Below are positions 30,770-42,202 of a stretch of DNA of 64,000 nucleotides, piece by piece. The stretch is from Capra hircus (lineage: Eukaryota > Chordata > Mammalia > Artiodactyla > Bovidae). The stretch covers positions 57,679,362 through 57,743,361 of the forward strand of contig NC_030826.1 of NCBI RefSeq assembly GCF_001704415.2, read 5' to 3'. The notes beneath the pieces were generated by a model. The model had not been told where the DNA came from. It saw nothing but the letters and a program-made list of their open reading frames with translations, and did no database searches. How positions within the stretch are numbered: the stretch's first letter is position 1; every line of letters starts with the position of its first letter. Position numbers and translations under genes: made by a program.

Positions 30770-31280
30770 TCGATTTTGATAGGAGTCTAGATTTTGGGGA
30801 AAGTTGAAAAATAATACATGGAGTTCCCTTATACCCTTCACCCAGCTTCCTTGTGTGTTAATATCTTATAGACCCACAGTGGGATGATCAGCGCAGGGAT
30901 TAATAGTAATGGAATACTTTGAACCCATCTTTAGGCCTCATCCACATTTTCCCAATGGTCCCACTAATGTCTTTTTTTCTGGTCCATGATCCATTTCAGG
31001 ATCCTGAATGGCAGAAAGCACTGTCATGTAAAAACGTGAACGTTGAGAGTGAGTCAGCAGGCTGTCTTCTTTAAAAACCACTCACTTCAGGCATGATTGA
31101 CATACAAAAAGCCATACATGTTTTATGCCTGCAACTCGGTGAGTTTGGTCACAAAAATACACTGTGAAACTGGCACCACAATCCATGCCATAAACATACC
31201 CATCACCTCCAAAATTTTCTTCCACCCTCTTATTTACTGTTTTATCATTTTTTGACAGCAAAAGCAGTTAACAGAAGAGC
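30770..31280. mobile_element. Old L1-related remnants
   Basis: Two recognisable blocks: 30,810-30,890 ('acatggagttcccttatacc', 'cttcacccagcttcc') and 31,085-31,240 ('ttcaggcatgattgacatac', 'acaatccatgccataaacat', 'acccatcacctcc'). The same family appears at 47,925, 55,165 and 56,530. Confidence 0.45.
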
Positions 31281-31317
31281 TACCCTCTTAGCAAATTTTC
31301 AAATGTCCAATGCCCAC

Positions 31318-31533
31318 ATACTCAGTCACTCAGTTGTGTCTGACTCTTTGCAACCCCACGGACTGTAGCCCGCCAGGCTCCTCTGTCTGTGGGATATTTC
31401 AGGCAGGAATACCAGAGCAGGTTGCCATTTCCTCCTCCAGGGGATCTTCCTGGCCCAGGGGTTGAACCTTCGGCTCCTGTGGCTCCTGCATTGCAGGTGG
31501 ATTCTTTACCACTGAGCCGTCAGGGAGGCCCTC
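31318..31533 (-). mobile_element. Bov-tA SINE, full length
   Basis: Antisense from 'actcagtcactcagttgtgt' to 'gagccgtcagggaggccctc', with a duplicated 'ggctcctgt' near the head. Confidence 0.92.
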
Positions 31534-33921
31534 AGATATCCAGTACAGGATCATGGACCATAGGTGCTGTGCTTCACGGGCTAAAGTGATGCATCTCTGC
31601 AGACCGTCTTTATTCTGGAGGTTTGAAATTGAGAAGTCTGTTCCATCTTCTCCCGCAGGTTAACTCACCCCCTCCTCCCAAATTACGGCCAGCAGGGCAG
31701 ATGAGCCCCTTCAGGGTGTGGAGGGGAGAGGACTCTTGATCACGAGCGGGCGGTGCGTCCCTGTATACCCTCTCCTTCCTCTGTGGACCTTCCCTGGGAG
31801 TGAGTGGTTACAGCCTGATCTGTCCTGACCTGCTTTGGGGGGTGGGGAGGAGGTGGAGGATGTCATCTGGGTTGCGTGAGAGCCCGCCGCCAAGCCCAGA
31901 AACCCCCATTGTCGGGGAGTCCGGCGCGCACTGCCTGGGGGGTGACTCACGATGCCTGAGCAGCAGCTGTGTCTGCTGCTAAGTGTGCAAACCAACCCAG
32001 TGAGGCAGAGTTTCCCGGTGATCTGAGCAGGTCTAAAGGAACACGGGCTTCCACTTGTTCCTCGGGGTGGACTGAGGGTTTTGTCCCGCCGTCTTGGGCT
32101 GGGGAGGGGTCCCCCTCTTCTTTGGGGGTGAGCAGAGCCAGCCTGGAGGGGTGTTTGGAAGCGACTGCTGTGAATGGAAGCTGGCCCAGCGTCTTTGCAT
32201 AAGAGAGCCCTTGTGTGGCGTTGAGGAGCCCCGTGAAAGAGTTCCTTCTCCCTGCATCAGAGTCCGCCGCAGCCCAGAGCTTCCCCTGACAACACACACG
32301 CAAACCCGGGCTGTCCTCTCCAGCCGCGGCTGATTGCCTGCACATAGAGTGGAGGTGATGTTTGCTTGGGATGAGGAAGTTCTGAGGTTACTTAACTCTC
32401 AACCAGACAGGTTTCTGTCGTCCAGATGGAGCGTCTCGGTTACTGTCAGGGTCGCGTAGACTTGATTTTTCTTATGCTCCCAGCCTTCCTATTATAGCTT
32501 GTAAACGGAAAGACTGTCATCCCCTCTCCCCCACACCCCGCCCCGCCCCAGTGCCCTGGCACAGACGTTTTCTCTCACCAGCCAGCTCCAGTGAGGATCA
32601 TAACAGGAAGTCTCGGTGGGAGAGGGCTTCGGGATGCTGGAGCTGAACAGTCCTGGAATAGCCCTCCGTCTACACTCGCCTTCTTCTCCTGCGTGGTGAC
32701 TCCTCGAGGGCCCTCCCTGCCAGCTCTTCCCAGACCAGCTGCTCCCAGGGATTGACCCCCTGGCCTGCACCGTGTGGTTTGCATAAAAAATGAATTGCTT
32801 GGCGAATTTGGTTAAAAAAAAACACGACTATTCTTAGCAACCATCCCACCCTCCCCCACTTTTAGAGGTTGTTTTGGTATGTAGGGGGCAGGGACGGTGC
32901 TCAGAGATGTGTTGATGTGTTTTTAACAAGCTCCCTCGCCCTAGATGGACACTTGAAGAAACACAGAGTTGGTTGACTTCTTGGCCAGCTACAGCCAGAA
33001 CTGAGCCTTTTCCCTGTCAAGGGTACCCAGCCGCAAAGCTTCTCTGTCTTCCTCCTCTTTCAGGAAGTCTCCCCGGCTTACCTCCACCTGGTGTGGCGCC
33101 CACATGTACTTAATTGGTTTTGCTGGCACAGGTTGTAACCTGGAAGTCTTGAAATCGGGTGCCCTTCGTTTGTGGTTAAGGCAGAAGGGGCTGCGTTTGG
33201 GTGAAGGATAAAGAGCTGCAGTTCTGGGCTTCAGGAGTAAGATCTTCAGCCTCTCCTCTGTGGTTCATGAGTTTCCCCAGCAGCTGGGAAGATGCCCCTG
33301 AAAAGGCAGCCCCCCCGGGGTGTCCGTGAGCCTAAGCAGGCCCCGCTACTCCTCTTCCTAAGCAGCATTGTCCTAGGTAGTGTCGGCCCTCGACACGGAA
33401 CTGGTTGGGGTCCCCACACCATCACAGGAGAGCTGCACTTGCCTCCTTTGACAGGAGGGGGTGGTCCTGGGTGAACTTCTTGTTGGTTGAACTGTGCCGT
33501 TGGTGAAAGATGGTCTGTTGCAAACCCCCTGGCCTCCCTTACTCTACAGACTCGGTTTGAGCCTGGAGAAACGTCTATACACAACGAATCTCGGGTGATC
33601 ACGTGCTGTGCGAGGGGCCTGGAGGAAGTTTGTTAGCTCCAGGAATGCTGAAGTGGCAAGTTCCTGTCAAAGAACCCTTTTTGTGACGTGAATCATCACC
33701 TCCTCCCGTATTTGGTGTGTTCGTACAGGTTTCTGCACAGAAGACCTGAAACCAGGTGCCTTCTGGAGTTGGTAAAAACAGACGCGCCGTGTTTGAGCGA
33801 GTGACTAAGGGATTGCAGTCGGGGCCCCCTCAGGTCCGGGAGGCTCCCGGGTGCTTGGAAAGTGCCTCTTATAGGCTCTAGTTTTAACGGCTTTCAGACC
33901 CACTGTTTGTGTTCCTATGTT
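31534..33921. other. Unique intergenic DNA, 2.4 kb
   Basis: The longest repeat-free stretch outside the CpG island. No tandem repeat or splice-bounded exon was recognised. 32,300-32,340 and 31,910-31,930 are CpG-containing. The low SINE density could reflect constraint. Confidence 0.5.
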
Positions 33922-34126
33922 GATGTGCTCAGTTGTGTCCGATTCTTTGCCACCCTTTGGACTGCAGCCTGCCAGGCTTCTCTCTCCATGGGGTTTTTCG
34001 GGAATACTGGAGTGGGTGGCCATTTCCTCTTCCAGGGGATCTTCCTGACCCAGGCATGGAACGCGCATCCCCTGTGTCTCCTGCACTGGAGGAGGGTTCT
34101 TGACTTGCTGAGCCTTTGGGGGCCTA
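33922..34126 (-). mobile_element. Bov-tA SINE, degraded head
   Basis: Antisense body 'tgtgctcagttgtgtccgat' to 'tgctgagcctttgggggcc'. Flanked by two similar 30-bp segments (33,876-33,906 and 34,128-34,158) that both contain 'tttcagaccc.ctg'. Confidence 0.85.
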
Positions 34127-35049
34127 TAGGGTCTGATTTTAATGGATTTCAGACCCGCTGCCTTTGCCTGAAACATGGGCTGTTACTTGCAGTGGAGTTT
34201 TTCAACTGCTTTTGTGTCACTGCCCCACTGGGCACCATCTTCAGCTTGGTGACGTGTCACCTGCCTTTTCCAGAAGAAGATATTAAAGCACAAATGAGGT
34301 GGATACCCACCCGGAGAACCAGCCCCGAACTCCCGTGACAAGGGAGTATTCTGCAAGCGTTGGTGGGGGGAGATGGAGAGAGGATTCATGATCTGAGGGA
34401 ACTTTGGGGTGAATCCTCTCTGTCCACGTGTCCTGCATGATCAGATTTTATATATGAAGTTTGCCATATGTAGGTTTTTTGAAAAAAGCAATGACATTTC
34501 GTGAATCCCTTTTCTGTATGGTCACGTGGCCTAGACATGCCCTTTCGCAGTCAGCGGTCAGACGCCAGGTCTCTGTGGCGACTCCGGTGGAGCCAGGGTC
34601 AGCACTTGGGTCCATATGACCCCCTCTGGTCTGGAGTTTTCTCCCCGGAGCTGTGAGTGGGCCCTGAAAGCTCTGTCTGATCCTGTTTGTCATCAGACGT
34701 CCCACGTGTGTCCAGCCTCAAGGTAGGGTTGGGGTGGGGGCGCGGGTGCTGAGAGGCTTTGTTGACCCCTGGGGTCCCCGCGTGTTTGCCCCCCGGGTTT
34801 GGGCTCCTTTGTCTGTCCTGACCTCTGTACTCTCCCCTGTGTGCTGGGTGGAAAGTGACCTTGTGTCTCTGGAGCCACCGTGAATGTGGTTCTTTTTCAT
34901 TTTTCTTTTTTTCATTGCAATTTAAAAATAATAAAAAAAAAATTAAATAGCAAGAAACAAAGGTGTTATTACTGTGGCTGGCATGACAGAGCAGGGCTGT
35001 CCCAAGCCCTGGAGGAGGCTTTCTTTTCTTTGAGGGGAGGGGCCTTCCT
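34127..35049. other. Unique intergenic DNA
   Basis: An A-rich run lies at 34,921-34,948 ('aaaaataataaaaaaaaaat'). A 198-aa - strand frame runs partly through the next SINE and is not a gene. Confidence 0.5.
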
Positions 35050-35251
35050 GTGTGTGTGTTCAGTCGTGTCCAACTCTGTGCGACCCCATGACTGCGGCCC
35101 ACCAGACTCTTCTGTCCATGGGATTCTCCAGGCCAGAATACTGGAGCGGGTTGCCATGCCTTCCTGCAGGGGAACTTCCCGACCCAGGGATCCAACCCAG
35201 GTCTCCCACACTGCAGACTGTTTCCCGTCTGAGCCCCCAGGGAAGCCCCTT
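35050..35251 (-). mobile_element. Bov-tA SINE, full length
   Basis: Antisense from a short (GT) tail and 'cagtcgtgtccaactctgtg' to 'tgagcccccagggaagcccc'. Confidence 0.92.
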
Positions 35252-36085
35252 TGGGTGACCCCCGCCTGTGACCCTTGCCCGGGACCGTGCCTCCTCTGGC
35301 TTCTCGTCAGATATCTGCCCACGGTCAGGCAGAGGAAGTTTCTCTGAGTTGAAGAGAGCCCGTGGCCACTGGCAAGCCAGTTGGGAAACGTAGAGGTTTG
35401 GGCATTTTAATTGAATTTCCTAAGTGGGCCCCAGGAGTGCGGTTAACCAGGGAGCTGAGCCGGCCCCGGCTTCGCGTTCCGCCCTGGCCACTGGGCTTTT
35501 CCGCCTTTCCTGGAACCGCTTTACTCACCGCTTCCCGCTGCTCTCTTTCACCCTGGCCCCTGCCCCGGCCCCTGCCCTCTGTGTGAACCTGGACCTTTTC
35601 TTCTTTTCCAGACGTTTGTCTCTGCCCTGTCGCCCTGGGCATCTGTCTGTAGGGTGCTGACCTGGGGATGCTGCTGGTGTGGCTGGGCTCACTGGCCAAA
35701 CTGGCTGTTGGATGTTGCCTGTTCCCTCTTCCCTCCACAGCCCCATGTAAGGATGCAAAAAGTTCAAGCCACTGGCCAGCGCCGGCTCCTAGGGCCGTGA
35801 TGTTATGTTGGGAAGAGAGAGAAGCCAGCCTCAGGCAGGCGGGAGCAAGTGATCTACAGCCCGTTTTCCTTGGTCCTGACAGCCCTGGATACGGGCACTC
35901 CCATCTCTGGCATCTGGGCCTTAGGGAGTTGAGGGAGCATCCTTACGGCCCCAGAGCTTTACAGGATGAAGCGCTGGTTCCGAGACAGGTTATGGCATGT
36001 GCCCAGCGCTGGGGTCCCATCCCGCCCCCGTCACTTGTACACGTTGCCGAGCCTCTCTGCGTTCAGTTCCCCATCTGGGGCTGCT
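35252..36085. other. Unique intergenic DNA
   Basis: GC-rich. 35,450-35,600 holds several pyrimidine-rich blocks ('cctggcccctgccccggccc'). No exon was seen. Confidence 0.5.
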
Positions 36086-36518
36086 GTTCAATCACTAAGC
36101 CCTGTCCATCTCTTTGTGACCCGTGGATTGCAGCACACCAGGCTCCCCCATCCTTCACTGTCTCCAGAGTTTGCTCCCATCATGTCTACTGAGTCGATGA
36201 TGCCATCCAACCATTTCATCCTCTGTCACCCCCTTCTCCTCTTGCCGTCAGTCTTTCAATCTTTCCCAGCATCAGGGTCATTTGCAATGAATCAGCTCTT
36301 CACATTAGGTGGACAAAGTATTAGAGCTTCAGCTTCAGCATCAGTCCTTCCAGTGAATGTTCAGAGTTGATTTCCTTTAGGATTGACTGTTTTGATCTCC
36401 TTGCAGTCCAGGGACTCTCAAGAGTCTTCTCTAACACCACAATTCGAAAGCATCAGTTCTTCAGAGTTCAGCCTTCTTTATGGTCCAACTCTCAGATCTC
36501 TACATGACTAGTAGAAAG
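36086..36518 (-). mobile_element. BovB 3' end, about 430 bp
   Basis: Antisense, from the tail 'tgttcaatcactaagccctg' to 'atctctacatgactagtaga'. It includes 'cttcagcttcagcatcagtc' and 'gcagtccagggactctcaag'. Confidence 0.9.
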
Positions 36519-37603
36519 GAGTGGGTGTCTTTTAATTTCCTCATCCATCAAAGAAGGATATTTTTAGGTGGCTCGATTTTGGTTGCCAGTTGTGGAGAAA
36601 CCAGCTCTAACTGGCTGAAACCATGGAGTTTGAGGGTGTCCACCTAACTAAGAAGTCTGGGTGTTGTGCTTTTGGGGATCTTCTTGGCTTTGTGTTTTTC
36701 TCCAGTTCTTTTCATCTGTCATGGAAGCGGGAACAGCAGAAGCCTGGGCAGGCCCCCTGCCTCTGTGGACCCAGAAGAAGAAGGAAGATGCCTTTGTCTC
36801 AGCATTCCCGAGGGACAGCCCCGGAAGTGTGCTCAGCCCTGGACCCGTCCCCATGGCTGGGAGGGGGAGCACGCCACTTGCGTCCTGTTCTCACCTGCCC
36901 CGCACCTGCGTCTGTGGGTGGAGGCCCTTCCCTCCCCAAAGCCACAGGGACTCTGCAAGGTGGGAGGACGCAGAGAGATGGCCCCGGATGTTTACTGTGG
37001 ACGGTTGGGCTCCTGGATGACGCAGCAGAGTGGTTTGTGGCGGGGGCAAGGGATTGGTCCTCCTCACCTTGGGATACGTAGGAGCTGGGAGAGTCCATGC
37101 CTGACTGATCATGGAGACTGATACAGGAATGAAGCTCCGCAGTTCTCTCCTCTGAATTGCTGAACCTGAGAGTCTGTTTCTTCATGGGACATCATCTCAC
37201 TCCATCGGGGAGCCAGGAAGTTCAGCCTCACAGTGTCCACCTCTTGTTCCTAGAACAGCAGCCCGGTGCATGGAATGGCACCTCTCCCGGAGATTTCTTC
37301 AGAAGCTCCTTTCCTAACTCTGAGCATCTCTTGAGCAGTGGTGGCAGAGGGGTCCCTTGCTTGACTTGAGAAGCCCCGCCATGGGCGCTGCAGACCTCTT
37401 GCCGGGCTCTTGTGTTTGGCAGCTCAGGGAGGAGATGGAGCTCCCTGTTTTAATCAAACGAGGGGCTCACTCTAGGGCAGCTGCCCAAGTGAGTCAACTT
37501 AGACGGTTCCACTGTGTTTTCACATCCCTGGTCCGACTTGTATCCCAACTTCTGGGGGCTGCTTGTAAGAGACACAGCTGTGCTTTCCAGGCTGTTGGGC
37601 TCA

Positions 37604-37605
<2 letters not shown>
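36519..37605. other. Unique intergenic DNA
   Basis: Three overlapping + strand frames of 119-152 aa plus - strand frames in 36,620-37,185 cover the same bases and are chance frames. No repeat was recognised. Confidence 0.5.

Positions 37606-37642
<37 letters not shown>
37606..37642. repeat. (GT)n microsatellite, about 18 units
   Basis: Uninterrupted GT run at the 3' tail of the adjacent antisense Bov-tA. Probably polymorphic. Confidence 0.97.
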
Positions 37643-37644
<2 letters not shown>

Positions 37645-37646
37645 CC

Positions 37647-37856
37647 CGTGTACTCAGTCATGTCTGACTCTTTGCAACCCCCTGGACTGTAACCCACCAG
37701 GCTTTTCTGTCTGTGGGTTATCCCAGGCAAGAATACTGGAGTGGACTGCCATTTCCTTTTCCGGGGATCTTGCCAACCCAAGGATCGAACCCATGTCTCT
37801 TGTGTCTCCTGCGTTGGCTGGCAGATTCTTTACTGCTGAGCCACCAGGGAAGCCTG
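37647..37856 (-). mobile_element. Bov-tA SINE, full length
   Basis: Antisense from 'tgtactcagtcatgtctgac' to 'gagccaccagggaagcctga'. The GT microsatellite sits at its tail. Confidence 0.93.
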
Positions 37857-38119
37857 AGCTAAAGGTAGGGGACCTCGTTTTCCTTATACAGGTAGCCATT
37901 GTTTGAGGAGCTGTGACTCATGCTCACCGGTTGCAGAGCTCTTAAAGGAAACCCTCCTGCCCTGACAGGTGCTCCTAGCTGTCCTCATTCACTGTCGGTA
38001 GAAAAGCTCATTGTCATGGTGATCACCTGGGATATGGACAGGCCTTTTTAGGGAATGTGGAGAAGTGCAGGAAGGGGGTGTGGGGAAGGTGATCCACGTC
38101 CCAGGAAGCTGCTAGCCAC

Positions 38120-38225
38120 CGCATGTAACGTTGCCCCATTTAATAGATGAGGAAACGAGGCTTCAAGGACTTAAGTTACTTGTCCAAAATCACTTTGCTG
38201 GCCAGCGGTGGAGCCAGAAGCAATC
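38120..38225 (+). mobile_element. MIR SINE remnant
   Basis: 'ccccatttaatagatgagga', 'cttaagttacttgtccaaaa' and 'gctggccagcggtggagcca' are MIR core and 3' blocks. Confidence 0.68.
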
Positions 38226-38306
38226 TGCTTCTAGGTTGGCACGTGATTGTCCAGCTCGGAGTTGCAAGCTTGGCTTCCTGCTGCTTCTGGGAAATGCTTT
38301 GTCCTT

Positions 38307-38587
38307 GTTGTTCAGCCACTGAGTTGTGTCTGACTCTTTGAGGCCCCATGGACTGCAGCACGCCAGGCTCCCCTGTCCTTTACTGTCACCTGGAGTCTGC
38401 TCAAATTCATGTCCATTGAGTCGGTGATGCCATCCAACCATCTCATCCTCTGCCGCCCCCTTCTCCTCTTGCCCTCAGTCTTTCCCAGCATCAGGATCTC
38501 TTCCGATGAGACAGCTCTTTGCATCAGGTGATCAGAGTGTTGGAGCTTCAGCTTCAGCATCAGTCCTTCCAATGACTGTTGAGGACA
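38307..38587 (-). mobile_element. BovB 3' end
   Basis: Antisense, 'tgttgttcagccactgagtt' to 'ccttccaatgactgttgagg'. Two short indels against the other copies. Confidence 0.9.
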
Positions 38588-39498
38588 CATTCTGGAAGGT
38601 GCTAGAAGTCACAAATCATAGTGTTTTGATAGCCTTTCTAGCGCTCTCATCACCCTTCACGTCTTCCTCCCCAGTAACCCACCAGTAAGTCTAAAACAGT
38701 GCTTCCTCCTCCGTCTCCTGTTGGAGGTGAGGCCAGAATCCTTTCAGAAGCAAAGCTGGAAATAGACTTTGCTCTCCTCTGCAGAGATGATGGTGAACTC
38801 TGCGTGAAGACGGTTAACACCAATTCATTGAGAGATGCATCTCATGTCCTGGAGTTTCCCTGAGGAAGAGTTCTCAGGAGCTGCTCCCCGCATTCTGAGT
38901 CGTCCCCCCAGTTCCAATCCATCTGCTTTGCTGTCGTCACGCTCCTCTCTACAGATGTAACATCAGGTTTGGAGAAATACAAGTCTCTGCGCACCCAATG
39001 GCCAGCACGGATCAGGACTCAGGTGCCGGTCCGCTTGATTTTCAGACAGGCACGTTTTCGCATTGGATGGTCCAGACTCTGTTCGCTTAGGAGGTGCACA
39101 ACTATCCAGAGTGGGCATGGGCATCACGCCCTTTGTTGCTGAAATCCACGGAGGATGCTGAGCCCAGGGCTTACTGAGTTGGGTTACCATCATGTCTTCC
39201 ATCTCTCACATTTGTGAGCATGTAGAATGGGGATTGTGGGGAGGGCCCTGCGTCCTCGATGAAGAAGGCTTGGAAGGGTAGGTGCACGTGTTTGAGTGGG
39301 ACAGGAAGGTGGCCTGGAGCATCGTCAAGGCATTCGATGAAAACGTTGTGTTGAGGATGCTAACTTTTATTTCCTGGGACAGAGCTGTGTGCGCTTTACT
39401 CCATGCGTACAAAGCTTCGGTGAGTTTTCAGAGCAGACCCACGGCCAGGCATGCCCTTCTGATGTTATACTTGGAAACGGAGGTGAGCTCCCCAGTGC
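38588..39498. other. Unique intergenic DNA
   Basis: No repeat or exon was recognised. Confidence 0.5.
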
Positions 39499-39772
39499 GG
39501 TGGGCTTCCCGGGTGGCTTTCAGTTCAGTCGCTCAGTTGTGTCCGACTCTTTGCGACCCCATGAATCGCGGTGGCTTTACTGGTAAAGAATCTGCCGACC
39601 AATACAGGAGATGTAAGAGACTCGGGTTCAGTCCTTGGGTCGGGAGGATCCCCTGGAAGAGGGCATGGCAACCCGCCGCAGTGTTCTTGCCTGGAGAATC
39701 CTATAGACAGAGGAGCCTGGCGGGCTACAGTCCACGGGGTCGTGGAGTCGGACACGACTGAACGACTGAGCG
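39499..39772 (+). mobile_element. Bov-tA SINE interrupted by a short BovB insert
   Basis: The 5' part is 39,499-39,520 ('gggcttcccgggtggcttt') and the rest is 39,570-39,772 ('ggtggctttactggtaaaga' to 'gaacgactgag'). Removing 39,521-39,569 plus one copy of the 9-bp repeat restores the normal order. The B box is 'gggttcagtccttgg'. Confidence 0.93.
39521..39569 (-). mobile_element. 49-bp BovB 3'-terminal insertion
   Basis: Reverse complement runs 'gcgattcatggggtcgcaaa' through 'gagtcggacacaactgagcg' to 'actgaactg', the extreme 3' end of BovB as seen at 55,660-55,705. Flanked by perfect 9-bp copies of 'ggtggcttt' (39,512-39,520 and 39,570-39,578). Confidence 0.85.
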
Positions 39773-40069
39773 TGCACGCGTGAAGCTGTGCCATCGTCAC
39801 CAGCAAATGTGATGAGGACCAGGCGGAACATTGCCCTGTCTAAGCCGGGCTCCGTCAGCCACCGTCTGTGTCCTTCGCACGAAGGACCTTTTAACTGGTG
39901 TGGTTGGGAGGGTACAGGAATCCAATATTCTTGTCCAGTAATTGCCAGATTAAACCTGAATAAACTCACCCACGGGCTGCCAGCTCTCTGCTTTTGCAGT
40001 GTTGTCTTTCTCCGCCAGTCCTTCCCCTCCCTGAACTCCTGTAGCACTGACAACCGAAACATTATACAT
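39773..40069. other. Unique intergenic DNA
   Basis: Nothing recognised. Confidence 0.5.
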
Positions 40070-40279
40070 TGTTGTTGTTTAGTTGCTGAGTCGTGTTCGA
40101 GTCTTTCATGACCCCGTGGACTGTAGCCCACCAGACTCCTCTGTCCCTGGGATGTTCCAGACAAGGATATTGGGGGTTGCCGTTTCCTTCTCCAGGGGAT
40201 CCTCCCAATCCAGGGACTGAACCTGTGTTCCCTGCATTGGCAGGCAGGTTCTTTACTGCTGAGCCACCAGGTAGCCCCA
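40070..40279 (-). mobile_element. Bov-tA SINE, full length
   Basis: Antisense from 'gttgtttagttgctgagtcg' to 'gagccaccaggtagccccat'. Confidence 0.92.
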
Positions 40280-40474
40280 TAACACTGCATCCTGGCTGCT
40301 AGCAGCGCTTATTGTTTCGCGTGCATGCGTCTTTCTTCTTTGGTGACATCAGAAGTGAGTGCCGTCTGATCTCAGAGCACCTGGCCTGATGCCGACTCCA
40401 GTACAGACCACGTGTGCTCGGCGATCTGACTGGCCCGAGGCTCACGCAGCTCTGTCAGCTCGCTGCTGTGTGTG

Positions 40475-40724
40475 TGTGGGTGCTGGGTCCTTGGACCCCG
40501 TCTAGGGGACCCCAACACTGTGTCTGTGGGTGCCGGGTCCTTGGACCCCGCCTAGGGGACCCCAACACCGTGACTGTGGGTGCCAGGTCCATGGACCCCG
40601 TCTAGGGGACCCCAGCACCGTGACTGTGGGTGCTGGGTCCATGGACCCTGTCTAGGGGACCCCAGCACCGTGACTGTGGGTGCCGGGTCCATGGACCCCG
40701 TCTAGGGGACCCCAGCACATTCTG
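40475..40724. repeat. 50-bp minisatellite, 5 copies
   Basis: Units start ('tgtgggtgc') at 40,475, 40,525, 40,575, 40,625 and 40,675. Each holds 'ccgtctaggggacccc'. Three units hold the perfect palindrome 'gggtccatggaccc' or its one-base variant, and the first two have 'gggtccttggaccc'. A few single-base differences per copy. Open frames through it are a by-product of the repeat. Confidence 0.96.
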
Positions 40725-41242
40725 TTGGAGAAACAGCTGCGGGTGTCTCGCTTTCAGACAGCGTGCCTGGTCTTCGTTTGGTGTGGCCCTGGGCACTTTG
40801 ATCCCTCTTTGTGCCAGTTGCTCGGCCGAGAGCCCTGGGCTCTGCCCGTCTCCGTCTCTGACTTTGCCTTTAGTTTGGGAACAGCTTGTGCCACATCTGG
40901 GTCCTCAGTTCCCTCCCTCCAGACCTGAGACATGGACTAAGCGGCTCCTTGATTAATTTCAGCCCAGAGGATGTCTGCCCTTGCTTCCCTCGCTGTTGTG
41001 GGCGGATGACCAGAGCAAGGCAGGCAAGAAGAGACCCCTGGTCCTTGCCAGCACTCACACCACCCCAGCTCGTGTGCAGCTTCGCTTGTTGGAGAAGCCC
41101 TCAGTTCAGCTTAAACGAAATCAAAACACGCAACAGGCTCGTGGGGCCGTCTTCTGAAACATCCTCGGGAACAGTTTGGGATGTCCTCAGAAGTCTGTTA
41201 GGGTGACCTTGTACCAAAATCAACAACTCAAAGAGTAAACGG
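40725..41242. other. Unique intergenic DNA
   Basis: Nothing recognised. Confidence 0.5.
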
Positions 41243-41374
41243 GGGCGCTCCCTGGCAGTGCAGTGGTTTAGGCTCTGTGCTTCCACCGCAGGGGGCGAGG
41301 GTTCAGGCCCTGGTTGGGGAACTAAGATCCTGCATGTGACACGGCCAAAAAAATAAATACATAAAAAAACAGTA
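41243..41374 (+). mobile_element. CHR-type SINE (the only + strand copy)
   Basis: 'cgctccctggcagtgcagtg', 'gcagggggcgagggttcagg', 'ggaactaagatcctgcatgt' and an A-rich end 'aaaaaaataaatacataaaa'. Confidence 0.85.
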
Positions 41375-42202
41375 AAATATTCTTTTCGAAAAAGCAAATG
41401 AGCTGCCTTACCAGTGGATGGAGAGATCACTGTTTCTCTAAGGGCCTTCGGGCACCCTCACCTCCCACTTTCCCGAGTGAATGTTTGGTCTCAGTCTGCC
41501 TTCCAAGGACTGATGATGGAACAGATGCCCTTCATGTAGGAAAAAACAAGACGCGCTTCTTTGCTGCCGGCTGGTGGCTTCACATCCTGGGTTTGGGAGG
41601 ATCCCAGGTGGGGAGCCGGCAAAGCAAACAGGTTTGAGTAGCAGTCTGCTCTGCTGGCCTGTGCCCCGTCCTCAGGCTGAGACGTCTTCCGACAACCTGG
41701 ATTGTTCTGGGGAGTGAGACGTCCTCCCCATGCCCCCTCCCCTTCCCGCCCTGACCTCCCTCCCTTCCTCTTAAGAAAAAAAAAATCCTTCCCGCTTTCA
41801 GCATCCGTGTCTTTAAGAATTCTCCTCATTGTTGCCCGGGGACAGAGACCCTTCTGTGAGAGCCTGTTGGAGGCCTGTCCTCAGTGACACCCCGCCCCCT
41901 TTATTAAAAGACCATTGGAACAAGTTCCCCATTCTCCTCTGGAGAGGGTCCCCCTGTCCCGGGCCAAGCCACTCTTAAGGGAGCGTTTATCCTGGGACAC
42001 TCGGTTTACAAAGCCTGCTGGAGTGTCAGATAAGCTCACTCAGACCCGCGAAGGGAGGAGGACAAAACTCCTTTTATTTCCAGCCCCCGCGGGAAGACCG
42101 GCAGAGACCTCGTGCTGGAGATGGGGCGGGGGGCGCTTCTGAGGAGCCTGGGAGGGGGCTTGGGCAGGGCTGGTGCTGGAGGGTTAAGAATTGGCATCTT
42201 AC
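41375..42202. other. Unique intergenic DNA
   Basis: An A run lies at 41,776-41,786. 42,010-42,075 has a GATA site ('cagataagctcactc'). It borders the exon-like element. Confidence 0.45.

Noticed and set aside
40414..40956. Repeat-containing + strand frames with a GPW/GDP motif
   Set aside because: A 50-bp unit changes frame each copy, so the peptide repeats come from the minisatellite and are not a protein repeat.
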